Shown piece after piece: positions 50,001 to 61,900 of a DNA stretch of 64,000 nucleotides; position 1 is the first letter of the stretch; every line of letters starts with the position of its first letter. The notes beneath the pieces are model-generated. The model was not told the DNA's origin. It saw only the letters and a program-made list of their open reading frames with translations, and made no database searches. This stretch comes from Rehmannia glutinosa (Eukaryota; Streptophyta; Magnoliopsida; Lamiales; Orobanchaceae). The stretch covers positions 8,197,971-8,261,970 of the forward strand of contig CM071926.1 in the NCBI GenBank assembly GCA_016081115.2. Reading direction: 5' to 3'. Both the position numbers and the translations under genes were made by a program.

Positions 50001-53000
50001 AAGGAAATAGGAGCATAAAATATACCAAGAACTGGGTGGTAGTCAGTGGCGTAGCTAGGGGGCCAACCTGGGGGCCCCCCTCTTTTAAATTTTTTTACTA
50101 AGCAATTTTTTTAAACAAAAATAAATTTAATTAGGATTTTTATGATTTTTCTATACGGTCCACCCCACTTTCGTGTATCGCCCACCCCGTTATAGTGTCC
50201 TAACTACGCGTAAAAGAAGGAAAGCAGCACCCTAGGAGGGGGGAAAGGGGGAGGGAGATGAGGAAGAGCGGTGGTGGTTGATGGTGATGGTCAGTCGATT
50301 GGAAAAAGGAGATGAAAAGGCAGGTGGCACATGATGTATGCTTGTGTAGAGGAGATTTGGAGATGCACAAGTGTTTTGCTGAACACCTATTTAATCGTTT
50401 TGGAGAATGGGAACAATGCCAAAAAAGTGTTTTGCAAAACACTTATTTACTATTTAGGAGAATGCCAAGAATATTTATAAGCCAAAAACAAAGAAGATAA
50501 GACTTTCAGAAGGGGACATTTATGGCCCAGCCCTCATGAATCCACAGAGGTGTGTAAAAAACCCAAAAAAAAAAAAAAAATTCTCAAAAGTGGGTATAAC
50601 CAAAACTAGTCCAGTCCTTGAGCCTTTTTCCAGAACTCTCCAGAGATGGAAACATCAAAGTTAATTATTGGACCGACAAATCTATACATTTGATGATAAA
50701 CACGAGTTTACGCTATTCAAATTTCTCCAATCACTCTCAATAGGTGAGCTTTATTGCAACAGATCCTCAAAATAATGGTCATTTGGAATGTGTATGGAAT
50801 AAGACGTAAAATGCAATATATTGTTGTTGAATGCATAAATCCATTGGACAAAATTGCATTTTGAGCATAAGTGCAAATAAGGTACATACAATGAAACAAA
50901 TTCATATTGTTTCTATATAATCTAGTTTTATGATATGTTTGGCACATGTCATAGATTGAAGCAACTTGCATGCTCGCAATTTAAATACATTTTTCTTCAT
51001 CTGATCTTTTAATTGGCCGACCATCATCGTTGACCACCTCTGTCTCTACTGTTGTCCCTCCCTTCTTCCCTTTTTCCCATCATCGGGGTCCCCTTGTCTT
51101 CTGTTCCTCTTCCTCTCACCACTGCAGCCCTCTTTTTCTTTTTCTTCTTCCCGTCTTTCCTGCTTTTGCGGCTGAGTCTTTTATTTTTTTCCTTCTTCCC
51201 TAACCTCGTCTGCTTCCCATCTGTCTTCATCCACAAGCCCTACCTTCACTGTGTCAAACTTTGTCCTCCCATTTCTTCTCTCCCCCCACCCTCTCTGGTT
51301 TTTAAATGTTTTTTCATCTTTTATCTTTCCCTACCCCCATCCCCTTTAATTCCTTTTCTTCTTCCCTCACACCACCGCCTCTTTTTAATTTATGGTATGC
51401 ACATATAAGTCTATAACCCTGGATACAGAGAGGGGTGAAAAGAAAAGGGTTCTAGTGAAGAGATTGTAGGAGGTGGCGGTGGCAGCAGAAATGGTGCTAC
51501 ATAGTTGGCGGTGGCTGGTGCCGCAGAAAAGGGTTCTAGTTGTTGGTAACAGTAGATGAAACGAAATAAGTTGAAAATGAAAATAGAATTTGAAACTGTC
51601 GGATGTAAATTTGATCCATATATATTGGTGCACCTATTTATACCACATAATTTCTGAAGTATACGACATTTTCAATCACAATGCGTTAAGCCTGACTTCT
51701 CCGACATAGCTGCCAACCACTAAAAACTCATTCCGAAACGTTTTTTTTTTTTTTTTCAAAACATAAAAATGTCATTGCCAAGAATATTTTGCAAACCCCA
51801 AACAAACTGGCCCACGGTAAATTAATCATGTGGCTACTATTTGCACGTTATATGGTTATAGTGCTTTCACCTTTGCCGATGGAATTAAAGAAGAGGATGA
51901 GGTGATGAGACAGTTTCAGAGAAGAAAAGTTGATAAAAGATCACCCAAGTAGTCAAGGATAAGTGGGTTTTGATGAGAGAAGGGTCTTGCGAAAGATATA
52001 TTTCGCAGTTTCACTCCATCAATGTCTCTCTCTTGGATGAGATAGGACTTGTTTGTAACGCCTGCATGAGTATCAATGTGCAATAAAATGCAAAATTAAA
52101 TCACATAGATCCACCTGCTGATCACAATCTCCTCTTGATATGGAATATTCAGGACGTAAAGCACTTATGGTCAACTAAAATTTATCCTTCCATGTAGTTT
52201 CTTTTACTACATATAACTATCATTTGGAGAAGTTCAAATATCTTGCTGAATGGAGACTTGAAACTATGTATCATGGTAGGCAGATGCTAGTGCCCTTTTT
52301 GCATAGTGTCTGTCCAGGTATCATTTTTCCAAGAATTTGGATTCTTGGTAAACAGTTGTTTATTGGGCAGCTGCAAATTATTGATGCAAATGCTAGTATG
52401 AGAAAATGAAAGGAATAATGACACTAAATCCTCCAGTCAGAGGAGAATCACTCTCCACAGCTTTAATGCAATTACTCCAAAAAATTACCTCATGCAGTGA
52501 CGGACATGAGGGTGCCACCACACTTATTTGGTGTCCAGAAGTTAAATGGAAAAAAAGAAAAATCCCAACAAGCATTGACATGGCAAGGACACAGCAGGGG
52601 GAAAAACTGAGTTTGACGCCTTTTGGGCACAACTGGGTTATTTTTCTTTTTCTTTAATTTAATTTTTGGGGTTATAAAAACCAACAAGAATTCCAAATTT
52701 TCTAAATGTAAAATGTGAAGTCACCTCACCAAAATTCACTCTGTTTTTAGTATATATTTTTTCTTTTGCAACCTCTATGTCATACTAGTCCATGTTCGGT
52801 ATCATCATCAACATGAATATCGTTCCCTTTATACATAAATACATACATATATGGATATATTATATAATATATAGGGTAAATTGCAAATACTACCCCTGAG
52901 GTTTAGTCTAATTACAAGAAAAATCTAGTTATCTTTTAAAACTAGAAATACCCCTTGAGGCATTACAAATATCCCTTAAAGTTTGTATCTGTTATAGAAA

Positions 53001-53776
53001 TTACCCCCAACACCCCCTCAATAGGTGCAATTTGTAAAATAGAAACATATGTCAAGGGGGTATTTGTAATTTTGAAAGATAACTGGGCATTTTTTGTAAG
53101 TAGGCCAAACGTCATGGATAGTATTTGTAATTATCCCCTAATATATATGATATATATCGGACAGCTGTGTTGTATCTCAATATCTTTTTAACTGTCGTGT
53201 CTTGTGTACATGTTGTGCCGTGTCGGTTTGCCTGTCCGTATCCGTGCATATAGGCCAAAGTTTTATGTTAATATGTTGGTAGTCTCGATGCTTATATTGA
53301 TAGTAACTTGTCAATGTTTTATGATCTTTGCTATTTTTGTCTATGCTGATATTCTGGATCCATGAAATGGATTATACCGCTTCTCAATTAATGAAAGGAA
53401 TATATAGCTTTAAACAGTGCTTTTGAGTAAAGATATCCTTCTTATCTCCCACTGCATTACATGCAGGCTGGGTAAGGACTTTCCTCTGGACTCAAACTCT
53501 GGGCTCTTTAGATGTGCTATCTGTCAAGTGGATCAGCCACCGAGTGAGGGCTTATCTGTTAACTCAGGCCCATTTTTCTCGCCTGCATCAAAGCCATGGG
53601 AAGGTCCTTTCCTCTGCGCAAGTTGTCGTAGAAAGAAAGACGCAATGGAAGGGAAAAAAAGCTGCATTGACTGCATAAATCTGGTAATTTTAGCAAATTA
53701 TTTTTACATGTGTTATATGTTGTACTCTGAGCATGCTTTGTTATATGTGTGCGAGTGTGGTTTAGTGATTTGGTAG
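47043..53776 (+). CDS. PP2C-family protein phosphatase with C-terminal Cys motif
   Basis: A Mg/Mn-dependent Ser/Thr phosphatase. Exons: 47043-47053 (11 nt), 47500-47738, 47836-48006, 48098-48309, 48423-48528, 48616-48740, 48852-49081 and 53467 onward. The 11-nt exon joins in frame (ATGTCTTCGTT/A TAT) to give MSSLYAGKKS. Metal-binding motifs FDGHNG (exon 3) and SDGIWDA (exon 6), plus SGTTVTF, GDSRC, LRCWPGGLC and DDTTCLVVDI, identify PP2C. The C-terminus carries CAICQ and FLCASCRRKKDAMEGK, a Cys-pair region typical of the plant At1g47380 type. Intron 3 starts gcaagc (GC-AG). Exons 2-6 carry single-base losses, several in G runs. As written the last exon stops at 53774-53776, but one base less in A7 at 53659 would end it near 53680. 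The upstream ATG at 47525 is an alternative start. Confidence 0.88.
48007..48097 (+). other. GC-AG intron in PP2C gene
   Basis: Donor cgag/gcaagc and acceptor acag/gtgag join CAG CAG CGA G to GT GAG ACA, giving QQRGETSGTT, the conserved PP2C order. GC-AG introns are a known minor class with strong donor matches outside the second base. Confidence 0.75.
50045..50210. mobile_element. small inverted-repeat element (MITE-like)
   Basis: The left end gtggcgtagctagg and the right end cctaactacgc are inverted copies over 11 bp with one mismatch. The element begins with the gtggcgtagctagg motif seen in many plant repeats and contains G and C runs. The target duplication was not found. Confidence 0.5.
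52865..53147. mobile_element. MULE-type fold-back MITE with perfect 9-bp TSD (subfamily A)
   Basis: Element 52874-53138 runs gggtaaattgcaaatac to gtaattatcccc. Both flanks are taatatata (52865-52873 and 53139-53147). The arms carry complementary attacaa and ttgtaat blocks. It lies in the long PP2C intron about 330 bp before the last exon. Confidence 0.85.
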
Positions 53777-55968
53777 ATATTCTAGGGAGCACTTTTTTTT
53801 TTTTGTCGTGGTTCCTATCTGTGCCCAGTTGTTGGGACTGATGCTTGACCCAAACGGAGATATGCTAATACATATGAGTGTGATAATCCTGACTACTAAC
53901 AGCTTGAGTATTGTATGTAAGTAAAGAAATGATGTTTGCAAATGAATCGTACTGCAGTATCTTTGTTCATCAGATCCGAGTGATGTGTCTTTCATTCAAT
54001 TATAATTTAAATTTATTATGTCATCTGTCTTGTTAACTTGATTAACGGATACATTTTCTGTCTCTTCTGTAATTGGTATGCCATCTCATAATGTCATCTG
54101 CCACAAGGCATTCATTCTTTAAGGCCCTTCAACATATATATTTGATTGTGCATGTTCCTAGTTATTTTGTGCAACTTTCTCTGGCTTATGTGATGGATTC
54201 CTATGGAATTTACCAGTGGGATATGAATTGCTGATAAATAAATGCACGAAACTATGCCCTTCCTGTTAATTTTTTTACATCTTCTATTTGATGTATATAT
54301 GGGATAATGTGAACCTTCAATTGAGGTTTGATCTAAATAAAGTAAACCTTCTCGTGTTTCTGAACTTACATCCGTTTGGTAGGAGGAGCCCTTGAGATTT
54401 GCTTCATTTACACTAAATTTCCCTTCAGATTTTAAGAATATTAATTGTAAAAGTGTAAAATGTTTTATGACATAAACAAGGGTCGTCTAAAAGCATTTGA
54501 GTTAAGAAAAATATTAGCTTTAAATAAAAATGAATTGTCTCAAATATGTTAAAAGATTTGACTATTATGTTTAAAGACCCTGCTTTTAGTTGTTAATTTG
54601 AATATTTAAAAAGCTTGACATGGAGTGTAGTGTATGGTTGAAAAAGTTTTCGAATGTTTAATTATAGTTAATGATTTTTTTCTTTTCTTTTTGTAAATCA
54701 GTGGAATTCTAATTGTAAAAGGCAAACATTTGAAGGAAGGTTGGGTCTTGTGTTTTGGACAAGCCTAAAAATAGGTCTGTGTAATTTATAGTTAAGGGTA
54801 AATGATTTATTTCATAAAAGCTGTTAAGATTTTCTGACAACAAATTAACTTTATGGATGTAATTTTGGAAACTTGATGACTCCTGAGGTCTATACCAAAC
54901 TTTAGCGGAAGTTTATTGGTTTTGTTTGAAGACATTACGTTGCCCCTACTCGGAACTAACTACATGCCAAAATTCTAGGCCTCTTTTAATTTGTTATATT
55001 CTGTTCACATGACTTAATATTTTGATTGATTGTTTTCATTATTTTAAAAGATAATTTGGCAAAGTATGTATGACACGGCCTCATGGATATTGTCCATGAG
55101 ACAAAGATCCTATACCTAAATGGAATTTCAATCAAAACCTTACTTTTCTTGTTTTATTAATAAGACCACCTCAAATAATTTTAAGACGATCCTATATCTA
55201 AACGGATGTAATTTTATTATTGAATTCATAGAGATACTCAAGTTGATTCATTAACAACACCAGTTGTACTCATTTGTTGTTTTTGTGTTAGAAATTAGTT
55301 ATAATTCTGTACTTATACACCAATACAAAATTGCCAAGACTTTCGAGATCTTTCTGAAGTAATTAGGTAGCTATTTATGGCTAATAAGTTGTATATAGGC
55401 TTAAAGTTTCCTCCAAGTTTTCATCTTTTTTTCTGGTTTGTTTTTTCCCATATCTTGTTTAAGTCGTAAATGAGTTTTTACTTAAGTTTTTTTTTCAAGC
55501 TAATTAAATGACAAGTATCGGTTGGATGTTGATTGTGAACAAGCATTTCTATATTAAACTTATTTGAGGGTATGGTGAGAAACATAAACCTTATCCCAGG
55601 AAAAGGGCCTGAAAATTAAAACTTTACCCTCATTATTTTTTGATCGGTAACTTTACCTCATTATTATGTTAGGATAAAGGAGTGACAGACGTTACTTTCA
55701 GCACGTAAAATTCAATAAAGAATGGATCCCATATTAATATTTAATACTAAAAAGATTATTATGGGATCCACATTGAACGCACATTAGGGGTACCAAATCA
55801 ATAATTATGTCTAGGCTGGATAGATGGATTCAAGACCTCCCAAGAATTGAAATCCAGACATCAAAAGAAGAAGAATAAAAGTACTTCTGAACCAAGCTAA
55901 TATTAAAACCTCATAAACATAGTAGTTTATGACAATGCATCAAATTGCAGAACTCCTAGGTGTACATG
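53777..55968. other. intergenic, nothing recognised
   Basis: AT-rich between two convergent genes. The first few hundred bases are probably the PP2C 3' UTR. At 55720-55770 there is a short inverted pair of gggatcc-type sequence. Confidence 0.45.
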
Positions 55969-56585
55969 TTAATTAGGAGGTAGCCATTGAAGCTCAATCC
56001 CATAAGGCCATGCATCAACACTTACTTCAGGCTTAAAATCCACCACAGAAGTATAAGCAGAGCACCCTCCAACCCTAATCCTAATCCGACGCGAAGTCAT
56101 CGCCGAATCCTTCAAATATGAACAGCACAACGTGTTACGACACCCTATTCCCTGCTGTGCCCTCGCCTCAAAGTCCCTACACGGGCTGGTAGACGAACAG
56201 TTGAGAGGAGAGAGTAGAATATTCTCAGAGCAGTTGAAAAGCATAACCGTGTTACTCTTAGATATGTTGAAAGGAGAATTATCGTCAATCCTAAACCCGT
56301 TCAAGCCGAGATCGGACGATAGGCAAGTGTTTTGTAGGATGAGTGGCGGTTGGATAATGAGTCGAGAGGCATTAGGGTTGATGCTGAGGACTTTGTAGGA
56401 GAAGTTTCCAGCCGAGACAAACTCTAGGTGCCGTTGTTGCAGTTGAGTTTGTAGTCGGGTTTTCCGCAGTCTCGGCTGGTGCTAAGAGGGTATGGTACTT
56501 CTGTGGTGCCACATTTGGGACATTCGTTGTTAAGTGGAGAGGCATAAGTGAGTGAGAAGAGGGTGAAGAAGATTAGAATTAACAT
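55969..56585 (-). CDS. secreted galacturonan-binding (GUB_WAK) protein, no kinase
   Basis: A single exon of about 205 codons from the ATG at 56583-56585 to TAA at 55969-55971. It begins with a signal peptide (MLILIFFTLFSLTYAS), then the Cys-rich GUB_WAK_bind pattern: CPKCGTTEVPYPLS, DCGKPDYKLNC, LFNCSEN, CRDFEA, CCSYL. The family binds pectin in the cell wall, usually as the outer part of wall-associated kinases. Here the frame ends at LQWLPPN without a transmembrane segment or kinase, a form known for stand-alone relatives. A single-base loss near 56432 (ggcacc/tag) breaks the frame between NCNNGT and LEFVSAGNFSYK. Upstream in-frame codons to 56660 could extend the N-terminus, but the signal peptide supports this ATG. 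Confidence 0.8.
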
Positions 56586-57884
56586 GTCTTGTTCTTGTGT
56601 GTTGAAATGGATATTAACATCACTATGAAGAGTGGATATTAAAGGTCTATTTATAGACACATTTCAGACTTGAATGAATATGTTTGAATTTTGAACTTTT
56701 TTTTTTTTTTTTTCATGAGCAAAATTTATTTATTAATATTAGTCAAAGGAATATATGTCCTACTTATATCCAAGTATCAAAATCTCTAGTCCGAAGCAAA
56801 GCATTCAAGAGGGTTTAAAAAAACAAATGGGATTTAAAACCTTTTATGTTTTATCGAAATTTTGAACCATAGGGCCATTACGGCAAAACATATCCAAATT
56901 TTATATGGTTTTCAAAAGGATTTCGTTATCCATTCTTATTATTTCATTTACTACTTTTTGATCTATTATGACGCTGAAATATGATTTTATAACGTTGGGG
57001 ATTTATTGATAATGACTTGTTAACATTCTGGTCACCTATGAGATGCTATTTATTTGGATACTATTCGATTTTGCCAATAAACGCATTCAAGACTCAATGA
57101 TTCGGAATCCCATTTTTATGTCTTGATATTTCATTTTTTAAGAAAACGTGGGCTCGTGTGAGAAATTGCCCAAGAATGTTTTGAGAGGGAGTTTATGTGA
57201 TAAAATAGATTGAGAACCAGTTGAGAACCAGTTTTGGTGTTTCGCAAATCATTTTATGATCTTAATAACTGAAAATCAGCCAAATCGAAACCATTAATGC
57301 GCGCTGTAACATTATTACTGGCACTGCAGTGGAAAATTATAATATACCGACAAAGGGGTGACAAGATAAGAAAATAATAACACTGCCCTAAAATAAAATT
57401 ACAAAAAGGAATAAATTCTAAAATATGATTTTTTTTTTTTGAAGCATTCTAAAATATGATTGAAGTGTTCAAAGAAAGTGGTCAGTTTTGTATGAATATA
57501 ATCATTACATTATAATTCTTTTATTTCAGTATTTTAAATCTTCCATTTCGCGTTCGCTTTAGATCTTATAACCCGAACTACAAATTCTTATAAAGAAAAT
57601 ATTTAAAAACTAAATGAATGAATGAATTTATTTTTATATGCCCTTAGCTTTCATTTATAATGTAAAATATAAATACAAATTAAATCAAAATATAAAATTC
57701 AAATTGATCTCTCTCTTGTTTTCCACAATTTTGACAAGGAAAAATAGATGAATAAGCTTGAAGCTCAAGGATTAGGAAACCAGTGTATTTCTGTCAGGAA
57801 TTGCATGTATGTGTATATTGACGCCAGAGCTAGGAATATTTGATGTATGCCCAAGTCAATAAATTGTTTGGGAGAAGACAATTG
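56586..57884. other. upstream DNA of WAK-like gene and intergenic
   Basis: Possible TATA box tttataga at 56651 (minus strand tctataaa). A T run at 56699-56714. Otherwise AT-rich without features. Confidence 0.45.
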
Positions 57885-58124
57885 GTAATTTCAAATAGAA
57901 CCCTCAATTTTGATTATATTTTGAATTTGTATGATAATTGTAATATTTTTACAAATATCATTGAAATGTGTTTTGTTTATGAAGGGAAAATGTAAATGGA
58001 ATCAATCTCAAGATTTTTTGTAATTTTTTTTTAAAAAAACTCTGTTTTTTTTTCGTAATTAGCACAAACCTCAAGTTTTTTTTTTTTTTTTTTTTTTTTT
58101 TGGGGGGGGGGGGTAATTATCCCA
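57885..58124. mobile_element. MULE-type fold-back MITE, degenerate (subfamily B)
   Basis: Shows gacaattggtaatttcaaat on the left and cgtaattagcacaaacctcaag, then gtaattatccc, on the right. An interior T26 run is joined to G12 (58076-58113) where the family has cagggttttt. The target duplication is not clear. Confidence 0.55.
58076..58113. repeat. T26-G12 homopolymer junction
   Basis: Twenty-six T followed by twelve G. It lies in the MITE right arm; length is unreliable in any assembly. Confidence 0.9.
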
Positions 58125-58979
58125 TAAATGATAAAACTATGTACATCGTTAAGGCCAGAATGGAGATAAGTACACGTAGATGCTCATATTTGGGCACAAA
58201 TAAGTGATATTCCCTTTGTGTTGCACGAAATAACAAATTTTGAATTCGGAATTAATTTGTTAGTCTTTATAATTCGTATTTTGTGTATTGCTCCAGATAA
58301 TTTTGAACAGAAAATTTATCGGTATACTATGTTATCAATATTCAATACAAATTTAATTAGTCTTCATAAAATAATACATCTTTGTGAATATATTCTCAAT
58401 AAATTGTTCGTAAAAATTATATTATCCAATAAAATTATATATTGTAATGAAATATACAAATATAGTATCATTTTGTTAAAATATAAAAAAAAAAATTGAA
58501 AGCAAATCGCTTTGTCACATTATTATTTGTAAACGAAATATAGGGAAATTTAACGTGGTATGAAATATGAATATATCATGTCTTTTTTTATTTATTTTCA
58601 ACAATTTGAAGAATTATGTAAACCAGGTATAAGAGCAAACAGTCTTTAACAGGAGTAAAACCTACTCACAAGTCCCCACAATTTACTGAAAAGAATAAGA
58701 CTTAAAAACAATAAAAATTATTAAAACCCAAGAAAAGACAATATCATTAGGAAAAAAAGGAAAATAAAATAGAGAAAAGGATTGGAGATATAAGTTAACC
58801 AACCAGAAAAAAGAAATAATATACATAGCAAGGTCCCTGCTACATTAGTACTATGTTATATTTGTTGACATGGTGCACATTACATAGACTTGAAACCTAA
58901 TCGCACAACATAACATCACTCGTTATCAGCTCACACATGCATGTGTCTCATATTAATGCAGTTATCCACTATAATTTCA
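58125..58979. other. intergenic, 3' of mtSSB gene
   Basis: AT-rich. The open frame at 58218-58499 is nearly all AT-coded residues and matches nothing known. Confidence 0.45.
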
Positions 58980-61900
58980 TTACAGTAATCCTTCGCCTGC
59001 ACGAAACGGATACAAGTCAATTTATAAAACAAATATTACGAGGAAAGAAATATTACTCCATGGCAGTTAGGTTGAACAACTTTTTTTCTCTTTATGGCAA
59101 TCAGAATTAGTATAAGGGTTAATTACAAAAACTACCCGAGGTTTAGCTTAATTACAAAACAATCCAGTAACCTTCAAAATTACAAATACCCCTTAACATT
59201 TGTTTGTGTTTTACAAATTGAAACCTCAAGATGGGCTATTTGTTAGGTAATACAAACCTCAAGGGGTGTTTGACTGTTTGTAGCACTTTAAGGGGTATTT
59301 ATTTGTAATTTTCAAAGATAACTGGAGTCTTTTGTAATTAGGCTAAATATCAGCGGTAGTTTTTGTAATTATCCCTTAATATAATGAAGAACTTAGTGAA
59401 TATTCCATCACCAAGTTTAGAAGATAACTTACGTAGCTCATCAATGGAAAAATTGCTCATACTTTCCCCGTCTTTATAAGCCGAACCCTTCCTGCGAGGT
59501 AGCATGTTAAACCACAATGAGACTTAAAAGGAAGAAAATAAACTGACAATTTTAAAAACTAGAGAAAATTACCAAAAAAAAAAAAAAAAACTCAGGTTTG
59601 CGTTGACCAAAAAAAAAACCCAAAGGTTTTGGAAAATTTCAAAACCCCTTGAGATTTGATTCCGTTTTACATTTTCCACTCTTCATAAACAAAAAAAACA
59701 TTTCAAACACTCCCCATATTACAGTAGTTACTCCCTTAAATTTAAGGCAAAATCAAGTCTCGGGGAGGGGGAAGTTTGTAATTTAAAAACCTCTGGGTTC
59801 TTTTTTTGTAATTAGTCCAAACCTCAGGGTTTTTGTAATTATCCCTAAAAACTAATTTGAAACATCATACAAGCTCATGCTAGACACAAAAATTCATCAA
59901 GCGACACGCCATAAAGCTATTAACTACCATCTTTTCATATTTTGGAACTAATTTGTGTGTATGAGGTTCCATCAGAAACACCTCAAAGTGATCATCAACT
60001 TTTCAACCATACTCAACCCATCTAATTGCAAAACATAAAGAATTAATAAATTTATGAATCAATTAGTCCTCAAGCTACTGAAACTACAGGTGGTCCATAA
60101 ACTGGGGTTCATTAGACTTGAATCAATGAAGCATTGGAACTTCTACTTCTTTGTGCATAGAATATCTAATGAAGTCACTGGTCGGTGACCATCTGATACA
60201 TTAAACAAAAAAATTTGCAACTTCACTGGGTCCATTTTAAACATAGGCCACTTCTATTTCCAATAATCAATATGACTAACGTTATAAACAATTTCCTCTA
60301 ATCATGTCCTCAATGAGCATTGAATGTGGGTCACAGCATCACTGCAGATTATTTTATATATTCTAGGCGGCCCCTGCTTTTTCAAAAATGAGTTAGTTTT
60401 AGTAAACACGAAGTCTATATCCAGTCAAAGGTGTCATCAACTTCAAATATGTCTGCATATTTCACTTTAAAGGTATCATTAATCACCCTTAAGTTCACGT
60501 GAGGTCAAACTTCAACTCAACTCTAAGACCACTGAAGAAAAAATGAAGTAAACATAAGATTTAGGGGCAAATTAACGATTGAAAACATAGAATTTAGAGA
60601 TGAAAGTAACAAACTTGAATATATGTTCCACAATGATCTACTCCAATCAAGGGTAAAATGATGTTAAATGAACATCCAACTGGTTCTTCAATGGCTCAAT
60701 AGGTTGAATAGAGTAAATAGACTATACATAACAAAAAATTGCTTCCAGTAGACAAAATGTATTGCTTGAAATCAAGAAGAAAAATAGCTGTCCTACGACA
60801 ATCAAAGATTCCCCTTGAGTTATTCATTTCAGGGTATATTATCCATGGTATCACAGAATTAAAAGTGCATTTGAAACCAAAATAAAAGCAATACGAACTG
60901 CCCTTGGAGAAACTGGAAGGAAAATAATACAAAAGAACACTTATATGTCTCGAGGCAATTACAACCTCAGTAGAAAGAATACTTAATAACCCAGTATACA
61001 TGATCTTTTCTGTATTAATTGATTTGGTTTAACATAAGTGAGAAGAAACATAATTACTGAGAATAATTATGACAGACAAATCAATCAAAAGTAATCAATA
61101 AGAAATTAATGAACATTTTTTGGACATCAGAGAGTGCAAATAAGCGGCTAAAGGCACATGAACACCTACCAGACGAAACTAGTATATGAATAAAGTTTAA
61201 ATTTACATACCATCACGTCGTACACAAATTTCTGGTATGCTTTTTATGTCTCCATTTATGCTGTCATTGTAGACTCTTGTTTCAATATCACCCTCAACAT
61301 AGACCGAAGAGCTGAAACAAGCTCCATATATTAGCCAGAACTTCAAATTATATGAAAAAGAAAATCTTCCTAAATTGAAATAACCCATTCCTACTTTTTC
61401 ACAATTTGCTGAACAGCATAAGCTCCAAGCATAGGGTTATGCACTGCAATGCGATGCCACTGAGCTGGTTTTGGCAAGTCATTTGCGCCTATGGTCCTCT
61501 GATCAAACATGCCCCCAGTTCCAACTGTAAATGTCGTCACAGTTTTACCATTTCTCAAGATCTTTTGGACGGGGGCTTGACCAACTTTTCCACATAAAAT
61601 AGCCTGCCCAAAAGAAGAAAACATGAATTCATGGTCTATGATGAACCAAAGGCAAACAACATTGCAATCATCCAGGACATGAAAATAATATTTAGAAAAG
61701 AATCGAATTGACAAGCAAACAAACCACAACATTGATAATGTAATTCAATCAAGATTTGAGGACTGAGATTCCATGGAAATGAACGTGTTCCAAACTTGTT
61801 TTCTGAATAATTTTGCAACTTTATAGCAAAGCTCCTCATCAGGTAGAATGCCATATTGAAATATCTGTGTCGCTAAGGTTATGGCTCATGCCATTTCCTA

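Larger units (their letters stand above)
49082..53466 (+). other. 4.4-kb last intron of PP2C gene
   Basis: Donor gagag/gtac and acceptor tgcag/gctggg join AG to G CTG and give ERLGKD. The intron holds a short inverted-repeat element (50045-50210), a CT-rich tract (51040-51400) and a perfect 9-bp-TSD MITE (52874-53138). No independent gene was recognised in it. Confidence 0.75.

Noticed and set aside
51024..51408. Overlapping frames on both strands in a CT-rich tract
   Set aside because: The frames arise from low-complexity pyrimidine/purine sequence inside the PP2C intron.
58218..58499. 93-codon open frame
   Set aside because: Composed almost wholly of AT-coded residues (I, L, K, N, Y) in very AT-rich DNA; no homology seen.
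60696..61001. 101-codon minus-strand frame between mtSSB exons
   Set aside because: It lies in the 1.7-kb intron, does not continue the mtSSB frame and has no family resemblance.
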